Shown in pieces: positions 45,097 through 57,848 of a stretch of DNA of 64,000 nt (positions are counted from its first letter, which is position 1; each line of letters begins with the position of its first letter). The stretch comes from Craspedostauros australis (taxonomy: Eukaryota; Bacillariophyta; Bacillariophyceae; Mastogloiales; Achnanthaceae): NCBI GenBank assembly GCA_026770025.1, contig JAMXDE010000009.1, positions 496,001 to 560,000 on the forward strand. Direction: 5' to 3'. The translations under genes and the position numbers were made by a program. Under the pieces are notes generated by a model, which was not told the origin of the DNA, did not search any database, and saw only the letters and a list, made by a program, of their open reading frames with translations.

Positions 45097-47136
45097 CTAC
45101 GCGAACAAATTCCAGTATTCGTCGTCCTTCTTCTTCTTGTCGATCTTTGCGATGTCGTTCGGCGTGAATTGCAGCACAGTTCCAATCGCATTCTCCATCT
45201 TCTCCCTCGTTTCCCAATCCGATATCAAGTAATTCACCATCAGGTTCCGCAAGTAATCCAGCTTGCCTTCGGCTCCGTTTCCCGTGGGATCGGACAATGT
45301 GATCAGCTGCAGTTGTGTCGACGTGTCGATGAAGTGATCGTTGAGGAACGTTGCGAGGTGAAACGATCAAGAAATAAACGTAGGTGGCAATGTTGAGGCG
45401 GCATAAAGGTGAGAGATGTTGAACAAGGAGACAGCGCTGGCATCGCTCGTGCACCACTGAACGAACGGCACAGAACCAAGCAGGCACTGGCAACCAGCAG
45501 CACTGCCACCACCAAGAATGGCAACAGGAAGAACGACGTACCCCAGTCTCCCCCTTTTGTTGGGCCTCGAAGATCTCTTTGGCCTTCTTGCGATACAACC
45601 GAAAGGATTCCTTCAGATCGCGATACTTCTCTTCGAATTTGCCCTCGTCGCCGTTGCCAGACTTCTGTGCCCTGAGCTTGTTCTCCACAATCTCCTTCTC
45701 GCGCAGCATGGCTTCGTAGCGATTGCGCCATTGCGACGCCAGCAGGGCTTCCGACCCCGTGCTTTGCAGCATCTCATTTTGATCCAGCAGCATGTCGTAC
45801 GCTCTCTTCCATTGCGCCTCCTGGTTGGCCATGGCCAGCTTGAGTTCTTCGAGCTCGGTGTTGTTTTGGTTTGACCGATTCCCGCCAATCTTCTTACCAC
45901 CTTGACCGTTGCTGCTGCTGATACCGCCGATGTTACTGCTGCTGCTGCTGTTGTTGTGACTGTTGTTGTGACTGTTGTTTGCCTCGATCTGACGCTTCGT
46001 GGTTTCGACCTTGGAGTTTTGCAATTCGCGGATGTGCTGATCGGCCTGCTTGCGGCCCATCTCTGCCTTGACTCGGAATCTGCGAAACTCTTCCGTGATT
46101 TCGGACACCTTCTTTTCCGCATCCTCCTGGATCTGTGCCGATTGCTGTGGCGTGAGCGATGGCGGTGGCAGCACAATGGGTTCTCCCGTATCCCGGCGCA
46201 CAAAGTCTTGCAAATCGCTCTCGACGTCGAACCGCTTCCACTTCTTGAGTCGCTTCGGCGCGACGTGCTCCGGCTGATCGGGATTGTACACCTCAAACTC
46301 TACCAACGCCCAGTACTCATTGCGCTCTCCTTTGGGGTTGACCTCGTGCGGCAGCAATTCCACGCATATCCGTTGGCACACGCGAACGATCGTGCAGCTG
46401 TGCTCTGCTGCGTCGCCAACTGCGTCCGCATCGTCCATCCCATACATGCTGTTCGAATCTCGCTCATCTGATTCGCTTTTGCGTTTGTATTCCTCTACCT
46501 CGGTTGCGTTCGAATGTATGGCATAATGGCATGATGGTATTGTTGTGTGTGTTGAGGAGGAGCAGGTAGCGATGCGCCGTATGCGAGTATGAGCGCGGAT
46601 TTGAAGGAAGGACAAGGTCAGTTTTCAAGGAATGAATTCGAAATGAAACGATCCAAGCTAAGCCAAACCAAGCCAGTGATGACGCCGATCGGTGTGGTCA
46701 TGCCAATGGCGAGAGAATCGCATACATCATGCCATGCCGAGTCGCTCTATCTCACATTGACTCGGGAGCATTGACCGAGTTGCAATTTTGCGACACATGC
46801 CAATCTACGCAGTCGTGCCGAGTCCTTGCAGAGACTGATTGCGTCCAACCTGTATCCAACCTGTATCCAACGCATATCCACCACGATGGCAAGCAATAAG
46901 AGCATCCAATGCCCATGTTTTCAATGCCATGCCGTGCCATAGGTTGTCTTCTATAATAATACCCACGCACCTTTCAATCGCCGGATTTCATCCTCCTGAT
47001 CCTGAATGCGCTCCTTCGCCAGCTTGAGGACATCCTTGTACTTGTCGTTCGTGTCGCGCAGCTTCTTGAACTGCACAGCGACCTTGGTGGCCTGCGCCGA
47101 TCCTCCGCCTCCCACGTTCGCCTGTTCGTCTGCCAT
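45097..47136 (-). CDS. GRIP-domain coiled-coil protein (golgin)
   Basis: Three exons on the minus strand: 47136-46971, 46494-45542 and 45306-45097, with introns of 476 and 235 bp (gtgcgt...gtag, phase 1; gtacgt...ctgcag, phase 0). The model is 442 residues and keeps one frame throughout. Exon 1 is a short acidic leader plus a heptad-rich FKKLRDTNDKYKDVLKLAKE. Exon 2 is mostly coiled coil (SEITEEFRRFRVKAEMG, KRAYDMLLDQNEMLQ, EKYRDLKESFRLYRKKAKE), with an Asn/Ser-rich gap in the middle. Exon 3 carries LDYLRNLMVNYLISD and MENAIGTVLQFTPNDIAKI, a GRIP domain, which binds Arl1 at the trans-Golgi in animals, fungi and plants. A membrane-tethering role is inferred. Confidence 0.75.
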
Positions 47137-49115
47137 CGTCGATATCTGTGCTGCATGTACAAAGAGTCGTATTTCCAGTGAGGATACAGGGGTCGTCTGT
47201 TCGCGTTCGCAGGCACCAGTGCGATGATGCGCTCTTCCTTGCACCGAGAATGATGGATGCTGCAGTCTCTGTTGGACACGATTGTAGTCCGGACGTGTGC
47301 GGGTGTGTGCTGGGTTCTTCTCCCGTTCCTTTGGTTGATGCTGATTCCTTTCGCTTTTGTCTCTTTTGTGTGTGTGAATGAACAACGCTGTTGTGTGTTG
47401 TGTGTTGGTTGGAGTCCTCGCGCCGTTTTGCGTCAGTTGCGCGCAGTCAAATTCGTCTTGTCGTTGCTGTTTTGGTCGTACGTCAATCGTGTACTCGAAC
47501 AAATGGAATGATCATGACTCAATGGATTAACTCTTCTTGACTCAGTCTACGATAAGTATAGATACAATCAACGATAGCCACAGAAAACTATAATCGTTCG
47601 CTATTCGACGATCAAACACTCTCTTCGCGTTACGCGACCTTTTCTCCGATCACCCAACGCAAACATCGACGGCTTCTTGGTGGCTGTCATGTGAAGGGAG
47701 AAGGTTTAACACCATCAAACACGAAGTCGCCCACAACGAGAACAGGAAGCACGAGTATCGGGAGGAAAGCGGAACGATACCAACGCTACAGATCGTAAAG
47801 TCGAGAACCGCCGCGCTCATCTGTCCTGTTGCGTCCGTCACAAGCCGCGAACAAATTCAAACTTGACATTGACAGAGGAATACTGGTACCACACGTGGGC
47901 ATGGTGGCGTAGATCAGTAGATCAGCACGCACGGCCCCGGTTCGTCTTTGCACTTGGACAACATGGTACGAGTATGGCGAGTTGAGTGTGGAGCGGAGAG
48001 GAGATCCATCGCAGAATGCCCATCCAGTAGAATACGTCATTCCTCATCATCTTTGTTGGGCAGGCGGAGGCACGTGTCCTAGCCTCGTTGGAGAAAGGGA
48101 CGCGTCTGTGATGATCGCAACCACCAATCAACAAACCAAAGCACACCATCTCCGCAACACGGCAGTTGTGTAACTTTGGAAAACAGAATCCTGATGTCAC
48201 TCGAAGTGTAGAATCTCTCGCTCCGACGCCGTTTTCTTACGACGACGTATGTGGCATCCAAAGCTGATGCAGCCTCCACACGCAGCAACCTTGTTGATTC
48301 CTATTGCTGCCGTTTGGCTTACGTCGTGCACGATACTCGAATCTCCATCATCTCTGGAGTTTGCGACTTTCCTTCCCTTCTTGCAAATGCCGTTATGCCC
48401 CTCCTTTTGGTCGTTCTTCAACGCTGGGACTCCGCCCTAACCTGACTTTTCTGATCTGTCTGTGGAGAGAGCCCCACACTCCGCGAGTATCGGACTCCTT
48501 CGCCCAACTGCTCTAACTTGAAGCCCAAACCAAATCCCGTCTGTCCTTCCGATTGGAAGAACGTGCTCGAAACGCGTTGCCATGCGCCGTGTCATGTTCT
48601 TGAGCGGAGGGGATGAGAAGGATGACCCTTTTCATTCGCACGAGTAGGAGTGGTTACCATCACACAAGCTGAACTTGAACAAGAACATGCTTCATCTATC
48701 CGTATTGCACATCTCTCATTTCAATTCAAGGAGTGGTTCTTGCTCCCTCGCACCAAGCGGATGCCAAGTGAATCTTCGATCCAATAAATACGATCTGCTC
48801 GTAGTTCGTAGCCGTAGCTCGTCGATCTCATGGGGTGATGATCCACGATCGTGCAAGACCACGCGTCCGGGTGTACGGAGACAGAGAGTAGTGGTCTTGT
48901 CCCAATGCGGAGTTCGTCTTCCTTGTGTGTCATCAAAACAGAGGGAAGTTGCGGATTCGGGAACGATGTCAAAGATTGTGTGGCTGTGCAGGCATGTTCT
49001 TTTGATGTCACAGAATTTCACTTTGACGTCACCCAACTGTATCCGGCGACGTTCAACGACAGATGGCTGGACAAGAACCAGAAGAGAAGAAGAAAGAGCA
49101 GAGGATGAACAATCA
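47137..49115. other. Intergenic, no supported gene
   Basis: About 2 kb. Contains the golgin promoter on its left side. Open frames of 60-150 codons overlap on both strands with no recognisable domains. Confidence 0.4.
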
Positions 49116-49769
49116 TCAATCGATTGAATTCTTCTGTTCTTGTTCTGTCACGTTTTGGTTCGAACCGACACATGATGATGGACTTCGCGGCCAAAGAGGT
49201 TGGTGCGTGCCAAGAGGGCACTCCCCACACGGAGGATAGGAAGGAACACTGGCATCAGCGACAGCGGCTATCGTGGCACCAGCTGTCATGGCAGGAACAA
49301 CTCGAGGAGCAATAGCGTAAACGAGAGCGATCACAAGTATTCGCTCTACGAGCTGAGGATGGTATGTAGCGCTGTCTATTTGGTGGTTTAGCATGGGTCT
49401 TGGTATTGTGTTGTTGTTGGTAGTATTTGTTTTTGTGTAGCATCTGTATTTGTAAAGGTCGTTGACGTCAGTGATGGACTTCCGTAATGGCGTGCCGAGA
49501 AGATTCGATTTTGTAGCTGAGAATCCGAACCAGTCTCCAGCGGAATCAAGGAGAGCAGAGCCCTCGAAGGCCATGCCGCGCAGTGTGCAGCCATTTGGGC
49601 ACTCTGCTCGTACATGGCAGCGTCTCTGCAGAGATCGTAGCCTCTCCGTAGAGAGCCATTGTGAGCAGTGGAAAGTACCGCCCTCCCGAGGCTGCAATGG
49701 TCGGATTGGGCAAGTGCTCAAGCAAATTCTCACCCTCCCATTGTATTCTAGTAGCTGCCCGGATGACAT
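49116..49769 (-). CDS. Uncertain gene, 217 codons
   Basis: A minus-strand frame with ATG 49769 containing ILVIALVYAIAPRVVP, which could be a membrane helix, and several Cys. A second frame over 49388-49615 (AAMYEQSAQMAAHC) looks equally plausible, and splice-like gtgaga and ttgcag sites lie inside, so a spliced gene may be hidden here. No family recognised. Confidence 0.25.
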   Translation of the reverse strand: MSSGQLLEYNGRVRICLSTCPIRPLQPREGGTFHCSQWLSTERLRSLQRRCHVRAECPNGCTLRGMAFEGSALLDSAGDWFGFSATKSNLLGTPLRKSITDVNDLYKYRCYTKTNTTNNNTIPRPMLNHQIDSATYHPQLVERILVIALVYAIAPRVVPAMTAGATIAAVADASVPSYPPCGECPLGTHQPLWPRSPSSCVGSNQNVTEQEQKNSID

Positions 49770-49977
49770 GTAGGAATATCTTCTATCATATCGTTTCGAA
49801 GCAAGCTAGAGTCCCCCAGGGTTGGATAGTCAGCTTTCTTGCTTTCCTTTTCGTTTGTTTGCAATTGACATTGATCTTGACTGGGCGTAGGTGCTGTTGC
49901 TTGCACCACGAACACGTGCAGTTCATGATTGTCAATCTGTTCATTCCGGGATAAAAGGAATGCAATAGGATCTCGTG

Positions 49978-51240
49978 CTACAGGTCTAGCTCGAAGATCT
50001 CGTCGTCACCATCGTAGTGTGGTGTTGGGCGTAGCGAAGGAGAGCGATCGTTGAAGCCGCCGGAACTGCCCGCGTTGTCTTGGTAGGCGGCATGCTGAGC
50101 TGATGGTGCGAAACCGTAGGTATCTGGGGCGGGCATGATGCCATTCACGTTTGCGAAGGCTGGTTGTTCACGCAAACTGTATTGGTGATGTGACCGATAG
50201 TGCTGCTGTTGGAGCTGGTGCTGGTGCTGTTGATGATGAAGTTGTTGGTACGGCCGGTCAGGGCTCTTGTGCGGCGGTGAAAGTTCCGTCGCGAATCCAG
50301 AGACTGACCAATCGTCGCTGGGTGTGCTGGAGCTCTGGTGCTCCCCCAACTGAGGCAAGAAGGAAGGCGTGGGGCCTGAAGATGGATCCGTGATCATATG
50401 GTACTCCCGAAGCTGCTGTGCCAGAGGTTGGTGGCGACGATGTGGCTGCTGCACTATCGGTTGTATGATCTGAGGCGGGACGGCATGGGGTGTCGCATGG
50501 GCGGGACTCGGTGGCAAAACCGAAGACATGCCGCTGCTGCGTCGTCGTAGCGGAGCGTTTCTGGTTTCGATGATACCGGCGATGCTCTGATCGTGGAGGT
50601 AGCCGTGTGTCCGTGACGATGCACGGTGAGTGGTGGTGGTGGAAGGGGAGCTCTGCTCTTCTTCGTGATTCTGCTGTGCCAGGACCAGCTGCCTCTCACG
50701 GATGCCATTGACGAGGCGGTAGAACATGTTGAGATCATTCTGCTCCGCCATGGCCATGCTATGACGTAACCGCAGCTCCGATTCGATGCGCCGCATGTCT
50801 CTGTCAGGCAGAGGAATGTTCTGCGTACCAGTAGCGATGTGCGTTTCACTTGGCTGGTGCTGTTGCTGTTGCTGTCCTTCCTGCTGCTTTCGGAATGCGT
50901 AGCCTTTGACCCCGCCTCCAGGTGCTGAAGATGTCATTGCTGGATTGCGATCATCCCAAACGGCGATAGATGTGTCCAGCATCGCCGGGATCTGACCTCC
51001 TTCTCGTCCACCTGCTGTGGTGGCCGCACTGGGGTGAACTTGACCGTCCTCGGTTGAGCGTTGCTGCTGACTGGTCTTATTCTTATTCTTACGCTTGTTG
51101 TTGTTGTTGCTGTTGCTGTTGCTGTTGGGACTCCCACTGCCCGAGAGAGCTGGCCGTCCAAAGGGCCACAAGGGCTGCGACGAGTGCTCCATACTGGCTA
51201 TGGCGTTGGCGTGGAGATGCGGTGCCTGTTCTGCGATCAT
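49978..51240 (-). CDS. Gln/His/Ser-rich disordered protein
   Basis: The frame is open from 51606, but its first codon is not ATG; the first in-frame ATG is 51240 (420 residues), or 51192. It has runs of Asn and Gln, a basic KRKNKNK patch, and one non-repetitive segment, about residues 160-200 (DRDMRRIESELRLRHSMAM, FYRLVNGIRERQLVLAQQ), likely a helix pair. The last part is His/Gln/Pro-rich and ends DDEIFELDL. It resembles activation-type or scaffold disordered regions; no DNA-binding domain is seen. An upstream exon joining at 51240-51606 is possible. Confidence 0.5.
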   Translation of the reverse strand: MIAEQAPHLHANAIASMEHSSQPLWPFGRPALSGSGSPNSNSNSNNNNKRKNKNKTSQQQRSTEDGQVHPSAATTAGGREGGQIPAMLDTSIAVWDDRNPAMTSSAPGGGVKGYAFRKQQEGQQQQQHQPSETHIATGTQNIPLPDRDMRRIESELRLRHSMAMAEQNDLNMFYRLVNGIRERQLVLAQQNHEEEQSSPSTTTTHRASSRTHGYLHDQSIAGIIETRNAPLRRRSSGMSSVLPPSPAHATPHAVPPQIIQPIVQQPHRRHQPLAQQLREYHMITDPSSGPTPSFLPQLGEHQSSSTPSDDWSVSGFATELSPPHKSPDRPYQQLHHQQHQHQLQQQHYRSHHQYSLREQPAFANVNGIMPAPDTYGFAPSAQHAAYQDNAGSSGGFNDRSPSLRPTPHYDGDDEIFELDL

Positions 51241-53845
51241 CAGGTCGGGCTCCGGAGAAGTTGGAGTCCGCGAGGCCACACAACTTGACGCAATGCTGTA
51301 TGCTATGAATCGAAACAAACGGTATCGTCGACTGTGTGTGGTATGGTCCGAGCATGCGCTGGTACGAGTACAACAGACCAACAAGATGCTGTGCAAAGCA
51401 GTGTCGTATACGGCAACACGATTTCTGCTGGTGTCCTCTGCGGTTGCTATGGTTGGAGAGATCGAAGTAGCGCTCCTCTCTGGGTGTCGACAGCAATGCT
51501 GCGGCCAGATGGATGAATGCGATGAATCGGTGGGCTGGATGGTTGACTGCAGCGTGATGTTTCCCAATTGGCCGATGTCAACACGCAATGGAGATGACGT
51601 TTCCACCTCGCTTCAACCCCTCCTGATGGTTGTGCAACTGGTGAGTATGGTCGTTGTCGTTGTATGGCACTCGTAGTGTACGACCGACGGTATACGTGTG
51701 CTTGTGGTAGAGTATGGCACGCACAACAAAGGGTGTGTTTGCAGTTGGAGCTGCTTTTGCGGAGTTCGACTTGTCGCCCCCTACTTTCGTATACTCCTCC
51801 AATCCAACCTCCCCCCTCTATCTCTCTTGTTGTTCTTACCTCCGTCGTCCTCTTCCCTCCTTTGTCTCTCTCTCTCTCTCTCTGTCTTGGTTGCTGCTGC
51901 TGCTGCTGCTGCTGCCGTTGACGCTGCCGTTGACGTTGCCGTCGCTGTTGCCGTGTTATCGGTGGCTTCCTTGGGGTGGGTTTCGCCTTCTCCCTTTCCG
52001 TGTCATGTTCCTCACCAGGGCAGGTCTCGTGTTGTCCTTCCGCTTGACAGCGAACCCTGCCGCGTTCCCACCCTCGTTGGCGGAGATTCGTGGGCGGCGG
52101 TCAACATGTCTTTGGTCTGACCTTGTTGGTTGGGTGACAGGCAGAAGAAGTTTCCTCTTTCGGGTGCCATTGGTCGGTTCAGTGGCCATCCGATTGTTGA
52201 TTGGTTGGTGTCTGACATCCACGAGACAAATGGCCTCAAGCAATGACCCCAAGCAGCTGCAGTGTCGGCAGATGTCATCGCGTCCGCCAATCAAATTGCC
52301 GCGTTCATGCAGAAGTGGTGGTCTTCTTCAAGTTGTCGCGTCGAGGAGAACACGTTTCGCGACTGATCCGATGTTCGCTGAGTCAACTTTGTGAAAACCG
52401 TGGTCTGATCTGTTCCTGACCACAAATTCAGTTCTGCGCAATTTTTGCAGTGTCACGGAATGCGCATCGCGGAAGCAACACGATGTCGCGCGCATTGTGG
52501 AGCTACACGGACAAAGAGGTGGGTGGACAGACACGCAAGAACACGTGCATCACTCAGGCGATCTCCCCTCAGGGAATGAGTCTCTCCCCAACCATCGCCA
52601 CCGTCATCATTCTTCGACACACATGCTCCGCTTGGCTGCGCGGTTGCATCATTTTGTCGCGCTTCTGGCAGGCAATGCAAAACCGTGTGTTTCGAAAACC
52701 ATCTGAGGGTTGTAACTGCGATGCACTTTTTACGCGCTACGATGGGTTGCGTCATTGTCGCTGCCACCTTCAACGCCGGTTCCAGTATCGTCACCATTAG
52801 CATCGGTCGTACTCGTACCATAGATCAGAGTGGAGTAGTAGTAGGTGCGCCATGCTTTCCGGAGTACGAATAGAGTAGTGCAGAGTACTCCTGATCCGAA
52901 CACGTGCGATGAAATGGCTGTTGTGCTGCCTCATGCTGTTGACACATGGAAGTACAGTAATGTGACAGTGGGCGGACGGTGTTCCTGTTTCTGCACTCTT
53001 CTAGCATCGAGTGTGTCTTGTCGGCACCGGATGACGTGCCTCCGTGTGTGTTGGCAATGATACCACAGAGCAGCAGACCATGTACCACATGAGTCTCATG
53101 AAATGATTGCGCTTCCTCCCTGAGTAGCTGTGCCAGCATTCCAGGCCACTCGTGCCATACGGGTACGAGTACAGCCGCAACACTGCCATGCATGCAGCGT
53201 AACGCAACAACACTCAAAGCTATGGATAATGCTCCCTTGAGAGTGACAGGACAGTGCCGGCCGACCGACAAATATTATACGAGTACTATGCTCTCTCTTT
53301 CTGGAGAGAAGTACGTAACAATGATCCAGAGTCAGGGAGAAGTTGTGGAGCATGCATACCACGCGCTTTGGAACGGCTCATTTTGGCCAGCGCGTGCAAA
53401 ATGGACTTTGTGCGGTTGGCAGAACATGGCGGAAAGTCGGCAGTATCCTGTGGCCGTACACGGCACGGGCTTCGTCTGTCGCAGTCCTTCGTGGCGAATG
53501 CGACCAAGGTATCGCAACCACTTGCTGCTATGAGCAAATTCATGTTGAGTAGAGGACGGTGCATTCATCGGGGTGTCGCCTCGTCGTACCAAGCGCACGA
53601 GGGACGCAGAAGCAGTGACACCACCCACGGCTCATTTTCGGTTGTTATTGGTACGAGTAGGAGTACGAGTCTGTGAGATGATGCACATCCGGTCCTGCGC
53701 ATGAGGTCTGAATGGTTGCCATTGCAACAATGTCAGATGCACCATGCACCATCGCTCCAGTTTGCTTTTGCGGCTCTGCTGCGTGCGCTGACTCATTCGA
53801 ATCTGCACTACCGCTGTTGCTGCCGCTCTCTTTGTTCACTCCGCC
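51241..53845. other. Intergenic, low complexity
   Basis: About 2.6 kb between two minus-strand genes. Contains a TCTC run and an adjoining CTG/TGC run (about 51862-51915). A 226-codon plus-strand frame crosses it and owes its length to these runs. No gene supported. Confidence 0.45.
51862..51915. repeat. TC and CTG simple repeats
   Basis: A TC run followed by a run of GCT/CTG triplets. Confidence 0.8.
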
Positions 53846-56373
53846 TTACTCGGCAGAGACGTCAGATGGATCCATTGCCTGTTCAATGGCATTCTTGAAA
53901 TCCTCGAACGACACCTTGCCATCTCCGTCGCTGTCCAGTATCGTGAACACTTCTTTGGCTTGCTTTTCTTCGCCCTTGAAAATATCCTTGAAGTCAGTGA
54001 GGGTGAGGCAGTCCCCCTCTGTGTGGCGGAAGTGATCGAACGCTATCCTGATCTTGTCCTCCCTCATCACGAGGTTCTTGTCCATCGTGGCTGCCAGGAA
54101 TTCTCTCCAGTTCAGTGCATCGTTCCCTGTCAGCGACAGTTCGTTCTTCAGGGCATCGATGTTGTCCTTGATCTCTTGTGGGAATTGGCCTGTGCATAAT
54201 TATCGTGGTCGTCGTCGTTACCAATCGTTGTCATCGTCATGTTTTTTCCCGTGGTAGATGATGGGGCAGTACAATGATCGAGTTGTATCAGTATGTATGG
54301 ACGAACCAAAGCAGAGTAAAACAATGCGGCGCAATACAAGTGTGAGCAAAAACGGGGGAAGGCAAGAAGGAGGGAGAGAGAGGCCCACTATGGAGAATAG
54401 AGTAACAGCACAACCACCCGCTCTGATCAATTCCACGCATGCAGCAACGTACCTTGTGATATGGCATTGTCCAGCTCTGTCAGCGTCATGTGCCCGTCAC
54501 CGACCTTGTCAATTTGACGGAAGATGTCACCCAACGACCCGACCTGATCCTCCGTCAGGTTGGTTGCGATGACGACGAGCGCGGCCTTTTTCAGCTTCTG
54601 GATGGCCATGAACTTTTGGAATGTCGTCGACCTGGTGCTGCCGGTGCGGACGGAGGAACGCGTGCTGGGCGCCTTCGTCGAGGTGTCATGCATCCTGATC
54701 CATGTGTGGTCGATGGCCTGCGCGGCCGTAGGTCTCTGCTTGGCATCCTTTTGCAGCAGGAAGGTGACGAAATCTTTGGCGGTTTTGCTGATGTCATCCC
54801 ATTCCGGCGATGGGAAGTCAAACCTGCCCGTCCGCACGGAATCGAAGATTTCTGTATCCGAATCGCCATAAAACGGAGGGTATCCGCACAGCAGGATGTA
54901 GGAGATTACCCCGATCGACCAAATATCGCAGCTCTTCGTGTACTCGCGTCGCAGGACTTCCGGCGCAACGTAGTACGGTGTTCCAACCTTCGTCTTCATG
55001 ATGCCGTGGTTGGTGTCGTTGTGCCGTGACAATCCGAAATCGATAATCTTGATGGGTGCATCATCTGCCTCCGTGAGGAAGAGGAAATTCTCCGGCTTCA
55101 AGTCTCGGTGCACGATGCCCTTGTTGTCATGGCAGTACGCAATGGCATCCAGGATGTCGCGGACCAAGCAGGCAGCGTCGTGCTCCGAGAAGTGCCCCTC
55201 GGACGATTTGGTCTTTGCAATGATGCGATCGAACAGCTCCCCACCTGTACATAGCTCCGTGACGAGGTGCAAGTATTTGGAATCCTCGAAGACATCCGTC
55301 AGCTCGATAATGTGCGGATGTTTCACCTCCTGGAGGATGGCAATTTCTCGTTTGAGGACTTCAATTTTTGACACCTTTGATTTTCGGATCGATTTGATGG
55401 CGTACCACGCCTTCGTTTCGCGGTCCATGCACTTGCGGACGACGCCGTAATGGCCGTGGCCCAGTTCCTTGGGATTGATATGATACCTGCATCACCGGAA
55501 ACGATCGTTGCAATGAAAATAAACGACGATGTTGTTGATAGAGTTTCGTTGGGTGAGTTTGTTGTGGGTTTGGTTTGGTTTGCGGTGCATCGCATAGAGT
55601 ATTCCATGCGACCGTGCCATTGCAAAACGCATTGTTTCGAGTGTTAGCCGTTGCGAATGGGTCGGCCCAATTTCGACACACGCGCATGTTGTAAGGATCG
55701 AGAGAGAGAGACGGCATGGGCATGATATCAAAGGTCATGAAAGTTGGTTAGAGTATGATGGTCAGCTGGTAGAAATCCACTCAATGTACCCGAACGCCCA
55801 CATTGATTTTCTGGACGCGCGATCGGTGGGATACGGGCATGACTCAATATTGCATTGCATCGCATTGCGGGTGAGAGTAAGAAGAGACTTACTTGACACG
55901 AACATCGGAGAGGGCGTCTGTGATCATGACGGGATTTGATCGGTCTCGTCTGTGAGCATTGGGACCGGCAAATGATTTGACGCTGGGTTCCATGGTGACG
56001 ATGCGTTTCTCGGCTGGCGGAGTGCTTTTGTTGCTGCTTTTCTTGGAGGCACTCGAGCTCGTCTTTGCCCGTGTCTGCGCCTGTATTGGCTGTTCGGCAG
56101 ACCTGCCGGAGTCTCCGCCGGTGGCCTTCCCTCTTCCGTTGCTTTTCTTGCTTCCTGCAAACATGCAATGCATCCATACATTTGAAAGAAAAAAGAAAGA
56201 AATAGAGTAGAGCACATTGGGTTGAGTGGAGTGAAGGGAAGGCGAATCAAGTCGAGCAAAGCGGGATCATGTTGGGTTTAGTTTCGACGGGAGAGTGTCA
56301 TGTAGAGCATTGTGAACTCACCTTTGCCTCTTCCGACGCCTCGCCGGCCTTGAGTTGATACGTCGTTGCCCAT
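53846..56373 (-). CDS. Calcium-dependent protein kinase (CDPK)
   Basis: Four exons: 56373-56322, 56154-55893, 55486-54453 and 54189-53846, with introns of 167, 406 and 263 bp (gtgagt/gcag, gtaagt/gcag, gtacgt/acag; phases 1, 2, 1). The model is 563 residues. It begins MGNDVSTQGRRG, a possible N-myristoylation site. A basic Ser-rich variable region precedes a complete Ser/Thr kinase: LGHGHYGVV, AIKSIRKSK, HRDLKPENF, IIDFGLSR, GTPYYVAPEVL and DIWSIGVISYILLCG. After the junction (AIQKLKKAALVVIATNL) come EF-hands: QIDKVGDGHMTLTEL and LDSDGDGKVSFEDF look competent to bind calcium; the middle two (GNDALNWREF and HTEGDCLTLTDF) lack key acids. CDPKs couple Ca2+ to phosphorylation in plants, alveolates and stramenopiles. 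Confidence 0.88.
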
Positions 56374-57848
56374 GTTGATGCGTTGTCTGGGTTGTGGTGG
56401 ACTTGTGATAGAGTAGTGGTATGGAGTGGAGTGGAGTAGCTCGTTGATGCTGGCGCGATTTGTCGTGCTCTGTCTGGGTCTTTGGCTTTAGCTCCAAACT
56501 GTGTGCGTTCTCTCGTGTTTGAAGATTCTGCAGAACAGTGCAGCTGATTTGGCGCGTTGTGGTGTGATGTGAATGTGGAGGCGGCGTTCTGTGCGGCGTG
56601 ATTGAGGAGAGTCAGGCTTGATTGGTGACTTCTCTTTCTTGTTCCTGTTTCTGACTGCGTCAAGATGATGTGTCTGTCTGGCTGGATCCGCTTGCGTCTC
56701 GGTTTCCCTGTTGCCGTCTCGTCGTTTCTCTCTGCTTCGTGATGCTGCTTCCTGAGACCTTTTTCGGTACTCAACAAGACACAGGCTGTTCCGAGTCTTC
56801 GTGCTCGTGCTCGTGTGCTTGTGCTTGTGTGTGTGGTGCTTCCTCTCACAAGGGCTTCTGCTTTTGTCTTTGGCAACGACTTGGCGTGCGGATGCTCTCT
56901 GAACGGCTGTCTTTCGCTTTGTTGTTGTCAATCCTTATTGGTGCGCCTGTCCTTGTTGATGGTCTGGCTTTCTATGGTCACTGCGAGAGTCTTTGTGGGT
57001 GCGGAGCAGCAGTGTTGCTGTTGTTGGTACACCTCTTGAACCACTCTCTGCGTGTGCTCTTCAGCACTCTTTTGTTCGCGAGGATGGGCTCTGCGATCTA
57101 TGGGTATGTACTCTACTAGTATGAGTCGTTGTTTCCACTTCAACCCAAGGAAGAGAAGCAAGCGATTGGACCTGTGTGTAGTGGTGGTGGTGAAGGGAAG
57201 GAGGCGCTGATTCAAGGAGGCCGCGCGAGGTCAATCGGGAAATCGGGTTGGGAGAAACAACGGAGGCGAGGGAAGCAGCCTTCGCTATGTGTCCATCTGT
57301 CAAGGGGAAGGAGGCGTTGCTGCCGCCAACCAGCGCGGTACCGCGCAGACATCTCCACTCCTGTCACAACGCATTGTGCATCCGCAACAACGCGCAACAC
57401 GACCCAACCAAAAGGGCCACAACACACCAAAAACAACGCGAAGACACAAAAAGTCATCCAAGCGAACATCACCCTTGACTCTCAGAAAGAAAGACGAAGA
57501 TCTTCGCTGTTCTTTTCTTCGTCAGAAACCGAACACATCCGAGCTTTTAGTCGAGGTGATCAGTTGATTCTTGATTCTCATCACATGTGACTGAAGTTCG
57601 ACTATCAGTCTCATGTGACGTCATGATAGGAAGACGGAAGAGACACGTGGAACCAACTGACGAGCAAACGAGATGCCAAAAGAAAAGAGGAAACAACGCT
57701 CCCACCACGCACAACTCACCACACATCGCACACACCACACACCACTTGTTGCCAATCATTTTTCATTCACCCATTCCTTCCATTCCTCCCATTGCTTCAT
57801 CACTTCCCATAGAGATCAGGAACGAGGAACATCAATCACATTGCAACG
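56374..57848. other. Divergent intergenic region, CDPK / DnaJ
   Basis: About 1.47 kb holding the promoters of two divergent genes. Several overlapping open frames (56298-56931 minus, 57129-57590 plus) lack domain content. Confidence 0.5.

Noticed and set aside
51714-52394. 226-codon plus-strand frame with a poly-Leu stretch
   Set aside because: The Leu and Ser runs come from CTG and TC repeats; the rest has no recognisable features.
56298-56931. Overlapping minus-strand frames (192 and 147 codons) upstream of the CDPK
   Set aside because: Low-complexity Arg/Thr/His content and conflict with the CDPK first exon and intron.
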